A stretch of DNA of 46,623 nt, from NCBI RefSeq assembly GCF_000725495.1, contig NZ_JNZD01000038.1:1-46623 (forward strand), read 5' to 3'. The notes under the pieces are model-generated. The model saw nothing but the letters and a program-made list of their open reading frames with translations. It was not told the DNA's origin and made no database searches. Source of the DNA: Streptomyces aureus (lineage in GTDB: Bacteria > Actinomycetota > Actinomycetes > Streptomycetales > Streptomycetaceae). The position numbers were made by a program, and so were the translations under genes. Position 1 is the first letter of the stretch, and each line of letters starts with the position of its first letter. Positions 40,494 to 46,623 of this stretch are shown one piece after another.

Positions 40494-41987
40494 TCAGAAG
40501 GCCGCGAAGTACTCGCGCTGCTCCCACTCGGTGACCTGGCCCGGCACCGGGGCGGCCTGCAGGGCCCAGGCCTCGTACCGGCGCACCTCGCTTTCCTTGA
40601 GCCTGGCCAGACAGGCGGCCAGCGGGTCGCCCAGCAGCCGGGCGGCCCGGCCCGCCGTGAATGCCTCCAGGGCCTCGCGCAGGGACTGCGGGACGGTGTC
40701 CGAGCCCTCGTGGGGTCCGTCGGCCGAGCCCCCGTCGAGGCCATCGAGGCCGGCGAAGAGCTGGGCGGCGATGTTCAGGTACGGGTTCGCGCTCGGCTCG
40801 CCGATGCGGTTCTCGATGTGCGCGCCGGCCCCCGAGCCGACCACGCGCAGCATGGCCGTGCGCGACTCCAGGCTCAGGCTCACCCGGGTCGGGGACAGGG
40901 CGTGCTGCGTGCCCAGGCGCTGGTAGCCGTTGATAGTCGGCACCGACAGCAGGAACAGGTCGCGCAGCCAGTCCCGCAGGCCCTCGGCGTACGCCTTGCT
41001 CGTGGGGGAGAGCCCCGCCGAGAGGCCCTCGGCGCTGAAGATGTTGCGGCCGGTGGCCGTCTCCAGGACGGACTGGTTCAGGTGCCAGCCGCTCGGGTCC
41101 GCCCCGGCGATCGCCGGTTGCGACATGAACGAGGCGTGCAGGCCCCGGGCCGCGCACCAGCGCTTGGTGAAGACGCGGAAGAAGAGCATCGCGTCCGCCG
41201 TGTCCAGCGCCGACATGGGGTCGAACGTGGTCTCCACCTGCCCGGGGCCCATCTCGTGCTCCATCGACCGCACCGGCAGCCCCAGGCCGAGCAGGGCGAG
41301 GGCCAGCGGGTCGGTGACCGGGGCGACCGTGTCGTACGCGGCGTCCAGGTTGAACTGGTAGCCCGCGTTCATCGCGGCCACCCGCGGGGCCGGGCCCTGC
41401 AGGCCGAAGCCGTTCCCCTCGTTGCCCGGCTCGTCGTCCAGGCGCCGCGCCAGGTACCACTCGACCTCCAGGCCCAGTACGGGCGTCAGCCCGCGGCCGG
41501 CGTAGCGCTCCAGCACCCGGTGCAGCACGTGCCGCGAGGACAGCGGGTGGGGGCGGCCGTCGCGCAGGTACTCGTCGCCGATCACCCAGGCCGTGCGCGC
41601 CCCCTCGCCGGGCAGCACCAGGAAGGTCAGCGGGTCGGGCACCAGCACGAAGTTGCCCAGGCCGGCGATCTCCTCGACGCCGATGCCGTGCTCGCCCCGG
41701 TAGTCCACCGCCGTGGTGCAGGCCGTGTCCTTCAGGAACGGGCCGGGGCTGTAGTTCATGCCGTTGCGCAGCACCCCGCCGAAGGCGCGGGCGGTCAGCG
41801 TCTTGGAGCGCACCAGGCCGTGCGGGTCACCCCACACCAGACGGACGAGGTCGATCCCGTCGAGACCCGCCTCGATCCGCTCGGCGGCCGCCGAGCGGGC
41901 GTCGTCCCACAGTCCGTGTTCGGTGACGAACGCGTGGCTCCCGACGCTGCCCTCCGTGGCAGGGGCCGACCACGATCTGGAATACAT
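40494..41987 (-). CDS. Glutamine-synthetase-like ligase (KinL/FzmN-like, glutamyl-hydrazide forming)
   Basis: Encodes 497 residues with the GS fold: beta-grasp N-terminal domain and catalytic domain with metal-binding LEVEWYL (173-179) and EMGPGQVETTFDP (245-257), the ATP-loop counterpart DPSGWHLNQS (297-306), and a C-terminal GAHIENRIGEPSANPYLNIAAQ-like block (read in two parts). The usual GSGMHxH is altered to PSGWHLN, as in GS-like enzymes that use other amines. In kinamycin and fosfazinomycin the GS homologue joins a hydrazine to the gamma-carboxylate of glutamate, making the glutamylhydrazine carrier. ATG 41987 has aaagga upstream. About 100-base gaps separate it from the genes on either side. 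Confidence 0.9.
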   Translation of the reverse strand: MYSRSWSAPATEGSVGSHAFVTEHGLWDDARSAAAERIEAGLDGIDLVRLVWGDPHGLVRSKTLTARAFGGVLRNGMNYSPGPFLKDTACTTAVDYRGEHGIGVEEIAGLGNFVLVPDPLTFLVLPGEGARTAWVIGDEYLRDGRPHPLSSRHVLHRVLERYAGRGLTPVLGLEVEWYLARRLDDEPGNEGNGFGLQGPAPRVAAMNAGYQFNLDAAYDTVAPVTDPLALALLGLGLPVRSMEHEMGPGQVETTFDPMSALDTADAMLFFRVFTKRWCAARGLHASFMSQPAIAGADPSGWHLNQSVLETATGRNIFSAEGLSAGLSPTSKAYAEGLRDWLRDLFLLSVPTINGYQRLGTQHALSPTRVSLSLESRTAMLRVVGSGAGAHIENRIGEPSANPYLNIAAQLFAGLDGLDGGSADGPHEGSDTVPQSLREALEAFTAGRAARLLGDPLAACLARLKESEVRRYEAWALQAAPVPGQVTEWEQREYFAAF

Positions 41988-42088
41988 GACGGGAGCGTCC
42001 TTTCGTCAGGAGGTCGACGGGGGGCGTGTCAGGGGCGTCGGAGGTCCCCGCGGGCCGGCGGCCGGCCGACGGGGCGTCGGGGCGTCGG

Positions 42089-44017
42089 CTAGGTGGCCCA
42101 GGACCGGGGCGGCTCCGGGGCGGCCCCCCCGACCGGGGTGCCGGTGACGGACCTCCAGTGCCAGGCCGAGTCGAAGGCCGTCACATCGGCCTGCTCCCCC
42201 TGCTCGGCGAGCGCGGCCGCCTGCTGCGTCATCCGGGCGATGAAGGCGGCCACCTGGTGCGCCGCGAGCATCTCCTGCTCGGTGTACGGCTCCCCGTCGG
42301 CGCGGACGATGCGCAGGTCCATGAATCCGTTGAAGGGCCGGCCGCACACCTCGACCGAGTGGGGGCTGCGGATGGTGAAGCGCACCATGTTGTTGACGTG
42401 CCCGTGGTGGTGCTGGTCGGAGAAGTGGGCGATGTCGGGGATGGTGGGCGGTACGAAGTGGTCGCGCTCCAGGACCTTCGAGGTCCGCGGCAGGTTGCCG
42501 GCGATGAAGTGCCAGGAGTTGTACTGCATGCGCGAGGACATCGCCCAGGCGGTGTCGGCGAGCGTGGCGAGCGAGTCGCCGTAGTGCCGCCGGGCCTCCT
42601 GCGCGGGGACCACGCAGCAGAAGAAGTCCGTGATGCCCCAGGCGCTGATCTCGTCCCAGGCCTCCGCGCGCAGCGCGCGGACCAGTCTCGGCAGCGACCG
42701 GATGCCGCGGCTCATCGAGAAGTCGGCCCCGAACGCGGCGGTGGTCGCGGCGACCGCCTCGTACACCACCGCCTCCAGACCGGTGCCGAACTCGCCGTAG
42801 GGGCGGGCCAGCCAGGCCGGGTCGGCGTCGTCGGCGAGCCGCAGCCCGGCCAGCCGGTCGCCGACCACGGGCAGCGTGGCACGCAGATGGCCGGTGACCT
42901 GCCGGTCCCGCTCCGCGGCCACCTCGCCGTACGGGGCCGCCACCTTCTCCACCTTGTGGATCAGGGCGCCGTGGATCTCGCGGTACAGCTGGACGGTGCG
43001 GGCCACCTCCGGGCGGTGCGCGCCCAGCCCCGCGGCCAGGGCCATCAGCGCCCCGACGCCGGCGTCGGGACCGGCCGCGGGGATCTTCTCCCCGCCCAGG
43101 GCCCCGTTGTAGCTGCGGCGGGTGCGCTCCAGCAGCCGGCCCACGTTCTCCAGGGTGAGCTGCGAGCCGTTGACTTCCTCGATGCGGCCGTACCCGGCCG
43201 AGCGGATCAGCAGGCTGATGCCCACGACCAGCAGGGCGTCGTGGTCCGACCACAGCTCCAGCGGCAGGCCGGACAGGCCGGCGAACACGCAGTCCGGGTG
43301 GCCCGGCCACAGCGTCTTGCCCACGACCGTGTTGGTGTCGCGGAAGTTCGTGTACTGCCTGTCCTCGATGTAGAGCATGAAGGGGGCGGTGCGCTGCGCG
43401 CCCTCGGTCATCTGCGCCAGCAGCGCCTCGCGCCCCTCGCTGCCCTGCTCGGCCAGCCAGCGGCGGCTGTCGGCCGCGTCGCGGTCCAACCGCTCCTGAG
43501 CCGTCGTCACCTCGCGCCGGTACTCGTCCAGGTGCCGCGAGGTCCAGGGAACCCGCAGCACGCCCGCGACCAGCGTGTGCTGCTTGGCGAGCGGCTGCCG
43601 GGAGGGAACGCGGACGACGACCCGGCCGCCGGTGGTCAGGCCGATCTCACCGAGGAACACGGTGCGCTCCGCGGGGTCCGCGACGGCTTCGGCCGGTTCG
43701 CATGCGTCCGCGGACAGACCGGCGACGACCTTCAGGGCGGCGGCGTCCGCAGTGCGAAGGGCGCCCTCCTGGACCTCCGCGGGCACGTGTCCGTCGAGCG
43801 TGAGCAGGATGTCCAGGGCCGCGCGCATGTCGGCGGCGGCCGAGGCCTTTTGCCACACCCGGGCCAGCAGCCCGGGGAACCCGGCGTCCTCCTCGCGTAC
43901 CCGGTCCGGCTTGGGCGTGGCGCCCGCCACCAGGCCCAGGCGGCTGGGCCGCCGGCTCTGGCGCTTGCGGGAGTTGGCGGCTCGACGGGAGCCTTCGCGG
44001 TCCACGGGCGCGGTCAT
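42089..44017 (-). CDS. Conserved cassette protein of unknown fold, candidate N-N bond-forming enzyme
   Basis: Encodes 642 residues with no domain I can name. The start overlaps the ferredoxin stop (ATGA), so the two are co-translated and probably interact. Striking segments are WPGHPDCVFAGLSGLPLELW (about 280-300), the aromatic run EAWDEISAWGITDFFCCVV, and a His-rich HFSDQHHHGH at about 531-540 that could bind metal or haem. The first 25 residues are Arg/Lys/Ser-rich. A large hypothetical protein paired with a ferredoxin is a conserved member of the fosfazinomycin/kinamycin/lomaiviticin gene set. As the known enzymes cover nitrite supply, acetylation, lysis and glutamyl transfer, this protein is the best candidate for coupling nitrite with an amino acid (hydrazinosuccinate formation). 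That is inference. Confidence 0.82.
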   Translation of the reverse strand: MTAPVDREGSRRAANSRKRQSRRPSRLGLVAGATPKPDRVREEDAGFPGLLARVWQKASAAADMRAALDILLTLDGHVPAEVQEGALRTADAAALKVVAGLSADACEPAEAVADPAERTVFLGEIGLTTGGRVVVRVPSRQPLAKQHTLVAGVLRVPWTSRHLDEYRREVTTAQERLDRDAADSRRWLAEQGSEGREALLAQMTEGAQRTAPFMLYIEDRQYTNFRDTNTVVGKTLWPGHPDCVFAGLSGLPLELWSDHDALLVVGISLLIRSAGYGRIEEVNGSQLTLENVGRLLERTRRSYNGALGGEKIPAAGPDAGVGALMALAAGLGAHRPEVARTVQLYREIHGALIHKVEKVAAPYGEVAAERDRQVTGHLRATLPVVGDRLAGLRLADDADPAWLARPYGEFGTGLEAVVYEAVAATTAAFGADFSMSRGIRSLPRLVRALRAEAWDEISAWGITDFFCCVVPAQEARRHYGDSLATLADTAWAMSSRMQYNSWHFIAGNLPRTSKVLERDHFVPPTIPDIAHFSDQHHHGHVNNMVRFTIRSPHSVEVCGRPFNGFMDLRIVRADGEPYTEQEMLAAHQVAAFIARMTQQAAALAEQGEQADVTAFDSAWHWRSVTGTPVGGAAPEPPRSWAT

Positions 44018-44349
44018 GCGACACCTTCCCCGGTGAGTGCGATGTGGCTCCACATCGCGTCGTCGGTGGGCGTCCAGTCCGCGTCGACGTAGATGCAGTC
44101 GACCGGGCACTCCAGGACACAGACGGGACAGCCCGAGCACAGCTCGGGGACGATCACGACGTCGAGCCCGCGGTCGAAGATCGCGCCGAACTGTTCCGGG
44201 CAGCCGCGCAGGCAGCTGTCGCAGGTGATGCACTCGGACGTCTCGATGCGGCGCGGGGGCTTGGTCCAGTTGTCGGCGCGGCTGCGCGTGGCGATCCGCA
44301 GGTCTCGCCCGGACGGCACATCTGACGGAGTGTTGCTTTCCACGGGCAT
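44014..44349 (-). CDS. 2[4Fe-4S]-type ferredoxin
   Basis: Encodes 111 residues. Two cluster-binding motifs are complete: Cys40, 43, 46 and 50 (CITCDSCLRGC followed by P) and Cys71, 74, 77 and 81 (CSGCPVCVLEC followed by P), with an extra Cys85. The N-terminal 35 residues are an unconserved, basic/Ser-rich extension. It probably gives electrons to the 642-aa protein, whose gene start overlaps its stop. ATG 44349 follows gaggggtctc and is the first gene of the six-gene hydrazine operon. A similar ferredoxin is part of the kin and lom gene sets. Confidence 0.93.
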   Translation of the reverse strand: MPVESNTPSDVPSGRDLRIATRSRADNWTKPPRRIETSECITCDSCLRGCPEQFGAIFDRGLDVVIVPELCSGCPVCVLECPVDCIYVDADWTPTDDAMWSHIALTGEGVA

Positions 44350-45032
44350 GAGACCCCTCAGGCGTCGTGTCGATGACGGATCGAACGGACGCCTCGAGCA
44401 TCCGGGGTTCCTCTCGACCGACTCCTGAACCCCGGTCGGGGCGTGCTGGAGCGTCACACGCGGGGCGCCGTCACGCCGGGGGAGGAGCGTTTCGTGGAAC
44501 TGACGGCTCCGGATCGCCGGCGTCACTCAAGCCGCGCGCGATGCGTACACGGCACCCGGCCAGTTCCCGGCCCCGGTCCGCGTCCACGAGGCCTGGGCCC
44601 CTCCGGCGGCCGGTCGAGAAGACCTCGATGAGCATCACCGGGGGATTCCTGCGCGGTCGGGCACATCGGATACGACAGTCCCGGCTCGTTCACGAACTGC
44701 TTCACGGCCGGCGTCGGAGTGTCCCCCGGCCGGTTCCTGCGGCGGGCGCGGAACGGGGCCCGCCGACCCCGCTCGTCGGGGGCGCGGCGTGATGTCCGTG
44801 ACGGTCACTGGTGACGGCGCCGCAAGCGCGGGGGTGCGGCCGTGCCCGGGCCGGCCGGCCCAGTGGCCGGTCCTGCCGGCATGGCCCGGGCCCGTGCCCC
44901 CGGTCATCCTCGTGCCGGCCCCCGGGCGCCCGTCCGCCACCCCGCGTCAGGGTGCAGACGACCGGCCCCGGGCCGCGGGCCACCTTCGGCCGGTGTCCGC
45001 GGCGCCGGTACCGTGACGGGCGTGCCCGCAGG
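44350..45032. other. Promoter region of the hydrazine operon
   Basis: About 680 bases without a credible gene, between the ferredoxin start and the stop of the ParB-like regulator (both minus strand). It contains an inverted repeat at 44402-44435, near the expected operon promoter, and a GC palindrome gggccggccggccc at 44848-44861 that may help terminate the regulator transcript. Confidence 0.55.
44402..44435. promoter_or_regulatory. Inverted repeat upstream of the ferredoxin gene, possible operator
   Basis: Perfect 9-bp arms ccggggttc (44402-44410) and gaaccccgg (44427-44435), 16 bases apart, about 53-86 bases upstream of the first gene of the hydrazine operon. It could be a binding site for the response regulator or the ParB-like regulator, or an mRNA hairpin. 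Confidence 0.4.
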
Positions 45033-46256
45033 TCAAGGCATCAAGTCCTGCCTGGTCTTGAGCCCCTCGGCGAGCAGGCTCCATTCCTTGCCGATGCGCT
45101 CGGCGATCGGGGCGATGACGCCGAGCCAGTGGGCCGGAACCGCGTCGACCAGCTCCCGCCAGCCGTCGTCCGGCTCGGCGGCGTGCAACTGCATCCAGCG
45201 GAGGAACTCCCGGCCGCCCGCGGTGTAGCGGATGGTGGGATCGGCGGCCATCTTCGCCACCACCGTCGTCCAGGCCGGAATCTCGTCGGTGTGGTTCCTG
45301 CGCTGCGGCGCGCCGTCGATGCCCGGTGCCACCCGCAGCGGCACAGGGGCCGCGCCGTCGCGATCCGTGCCGCCGGGAACCGCCGACACGGGCCGCGAAG
45401 GTTCCCCGGAAAGCCGTACGGACCGCACGGGTTGGACGGGTTGCACGGGCTGGACAGGGTGGACGGGAGGGACGGATCGCAGGGGCTGCGCCGCCGCGTC
45501 GGGTGTCCGGCGGCCGCCGCGCTCGGGGCTTTCGCCGCGCCGCAGCCGGGCGCTCACGTCGTGGACCGTGCCGAGCGAGACGTCGGTCTCCCGGGCGACC
45601 TGACGGAGCGGGGCGTCCGGGTGCGCGGCGATGTATTCGGCGGCCCGCAGCCGGCCCTCGCCCGGGCCCACCGGACGCCGCCTGCCGTCCACGCCGATGC
45701 GCTTGCCGTCGAGCGAGGTCGCCTCACCCGACTTCTCGCGCAGCGACGCGATCGTCTTCGCGCTCAGCCCGGTGATGCGGGCGATGGCACGGTCGGACCA
45801 GTCCGGGTGGGAACTCAGGACACGCTGGGCTCCGGACATGCGGTCGGACTTCGACAGCGGCAGTCCGTGCGAGCCGTTCGCCTTCATGGCGATGACGAGC
45901 GCCTCGGAGTTCGAGCAGTCGACGAAGCGCGCCCTGATGCTGCTGTCGCCGCGCAGCTTGGCGGCCTCCAGCCGGTGCAGGCCGTCGATGACGCGGTAGC
46001 CGTCGATCTGAACCAGGATGGGCGGCAGCTCCACCGAGCCTGCCGCGTCGGCGAGAAGCCGGATGTGTGCGGCGTCCGTGCCGCTTTGGCGCAGGAACAT
46101 GCCCGCCGACAACATGGTGACGAGGACATCGCGGGCGGGAAGCTGCTCGAGGTTCTTCAGATCGAATTCGCTGCCGGCCGACGCGTCGACGTCTTCCGCC
46201 CCGACGGAGCCGAACGCGTTCGTGATCAAGATGGCCTGCGCGCTGCTCTGAGCCAT
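45033..46256 (-). CDS. StrR/ParB-like pathway regulator
   Basis: Encodes 407 residues. The N-terminal part (about 35-130) is a ParB-like nuclease/CTPase fold with YRVIDGLHRLEAAKLRG (about 87-103), the same motif seen in StrR-type antibiotic regulators. A helix-turn-helix follows (WSDRAIARITGLSAKTIASLRE in parts, about 155-178), and a second one-like segment (LRQVARETDVSLGTVHDVSARL in parts). Residues about 262-280 are a Pro-Val-Gln repeat linker (PVHPVQPVQPVQPVRSV). The C-terminal half is unique. ATG 46256 has gaggaag upstream. StrR-type proteins activate antibiotic operons, so control of the adjacent hydrazine operon is likely but not shown. The open frame upstream of 46256 is not conserved. 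Confidence 0.85.
   Translation of the reverse strand: MAQSSAQAILITNAFGSVGAEDVDASAGSEFDLKNLEQLPARDVLVTMLSAGMFLRQSGTDAAHIRLLADAAGSVELPPILVQIDGYRVIDGLHRLEAAKLRGDSSIRARFVDCSNSEALVIAMKANGSHGLPLSKSDRMSGAQRVLSSHPDWSDRAIARITGLSAKTIASLREKSGEATSLDGKRIGVDGRRRPVGPGEGRLRAAEYIAAHPDAPLRQVARETDVSLGTVHDVSARLRRGESPERGGRRTPDAAAQPLRSVPPVHPVQPVQPVQPVRSVRLSGEPSRPVSAVPGGTDRDGAAPVPLRVAPGIDGAPQRRNHTDEIPAWTTVVAKMAADPTIRYTAGGREFLRWMQLHAAEPDDGWRELVDAVPAHWLGVIAPIAERIGKEWSLLAEGLKTRQDLMP
45422..45473 (-). repeat. 9-bp coding repeat in the ParB-like gene
   Basis: Iterated gga(c/t)cgg-type 9-mers encode the P-V-(H/Q/R) tripeptide repeat PVHPVQPVQPVQPV. This is a flexible, slippage-prone linker between the DNA-binding and C-terminal parts. 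Confidence 0.7.
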
Positions 46257-46508
46257 TCCTTCACTTCCTCTCTGCCGCCGCTGCCGATGAGCGTCGCAGG
46301 AGGGGCTCCAGCTGCAGTTGAGGGGGGATCGAGGCTTCCTGGAAAAGCAGCACGGCGACGAAGGCCGGCCCACCAGCGGACACTCGCCGTGGCAGCACCG
46401 CGATGAAGGCCGGCCGCCCGGAGGGCGAGCATCCCGGCGGACCATGGGGCGGACATGCGGCAAGCCCGTGCGGCGCGGCAGCCGAATGCCTTCCGCATAC
46501 CTTCGCTT
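46257..46508. other. Upstream region of the ParB-like gene with a 24-bp direct repeat
   Basis: About 250 bases with no credible gene. Copies of a 24-bp repeat (starting gcagcac and ending aaggccggcc) lie at 46347-46370 and 46392-46415 with two mismatches, 45 bases apart start to start. They are placed about 90-160 bases upstream of the regulator start, where iterons for autoregulation by a ParB-like protein would be plausible. Confidence 0.55.
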
Positions 46509-46545
46509 GACATCCTCCCCGCCTCAAAGGACGGGGATTCCTGGC
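46509..46545. mobile_element. IS200/IS605-type element end (hairpin)
   Basis: The stretch gacatcctccccgcctcaaa, continuing to aggacggggattcctgg, has an imperfect palindrome (tccccg-cct / aggacgggga) and the wording of the conserved right-end hairpins of IS200/IS605 (TnpB) elements known from Streptomyces, usually cctccccgccctgaagggcg. If so the element lies to the right and its tnpB is on the minus strand, mostly outside the window. The assignment rests on remembered consensus only. Confidence 0.5.
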
Positions 46546-46623
46546 TCAGGCCGCCCCCGGGAGCAGCGCTCCCAGAGGACTTCCACCATCAACACCAGCC
46601 GGGTTGAGACCAGCCCGGACGAG
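46546..46623 (-). pseudogene. Possible 3' end of a TnpB (IS605 OrfB) gene, cut by window edge
   Basis: A minus-strand frame open from the window edge to a TGA at 46546-46548 gives 25 residues (begins LVRAGLNPAGVDG), directly before the IS605-like right-end hairpin, where tnpB genes end. Too short to be certain. It could equally be non-coding sequence. Whether the gene is intact cannot be seen. Confidence 0.3.

Noticed and set aside
40494..41987. Housekeeping glutamine synthetase
   Set aside because: The substrate-binding block is altered (PSGWHLN instead of GSGMHxH) and the context is the hydrazine cassette.

Overview
This is a high-GC actinobacterial window, most likely from Streptomyces or a close relative. 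The signs are strong G/C bias at third codon positions, GTG starts, ATGA/GTGA start-stop overlaps, three SARP regulators, and type II (aromatic) polyketide synthase genes. It appears to be most of one large biosynthetic gene cluster. The left edge cuts an acyl-CoA carboxylase gene. The right edge ends beside a probable IS200/IS605-type element end.

Layout. (1) 1-5.5 kb: the carboxyltransferase C-terminal part (malonyl-CoA supply) and three SARP genes, one of them on the minus strand. (2) 5.5-16.2 kb, plus strand: thioesterase, a first ketosynthase/chain-length-factor pair (KS1/CLF1), a two-domain aromatase/cyclase, a large acyl-CoA-dehydrogenase-like protein, an Sfp-type phosphopantetheinyl transferase, a free-standing NRPS-type condensation protein, a 52-residue acidic peptide and a PNPOx-fold protein. 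No acyl carrier protein or ketoreductase is seen here. (3) 16.3-27.6 kb: a SnoaL-like gene (minus), then an angucycline-type core: FAD monooxygenase, ABM-family oxygenase, TcmI/JadI-type cyclase, KS2, CLF2, ACP, ketoreductase, aromatase/cyclase and two more FAD monooxygenases. (4) 27.7-32.4 kb: an O-methyltransferase-like protein (minus) with a degraded SAM motif, and two near-duplicate FAD monooxygenases. (5) 32.7-36.1 kb: a CreE-like aspartate N-oxygenase and a CreD-like nitrosuccinate lyase, which together make nitrous acid from aspartate. (6) 36.3-37.2 kb (minus): an atypical OmpR/JadR1-like response regulator. (7) 37.4-44.3 kb (minus): a six-gene operon of ferredoxin, 642-aa unknown protein, glutamine-synthetase-like ligase, adenylosuccinate-lyase-like enzyme, GNAT acetyltransferase and C45-type amidase. 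This is the acetylhydrazine/glutamylhydrazine cassette known from fosfazinomycin, kinamycin and lomaiviticin. (8) 45.0-46.3 kb (minus): a StrR/ParB-like regulator.

How the parts fit (inference). The second PKS set plus cyclases and oxygenases should build an angucycline. The ABM protein resembles the B-ring-opening enzymes (AlpJ/JadG/GilOII) that lead to benzofluorenes. The CreE/CreD pair and the minus-strand operon should make nitrite, then an N-N bonded synthon carried on glutamate. The methyltransferase-like protein could install the hydrazine on the polyketide, as AlpH does for kinamycin. The likely product is therefore a diazo-, hydrazine- or pyridazine-type aromatic polyketide. What does not fit the kinamycin model is the extra KS1/CLF1/aromatase/dehydrogenase/condensation/PPTase/thioesterase block. 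It suggests a second acyl or aromatic unit, or a special starter, that is joined to the main chain. That block is the most novel part of the window.
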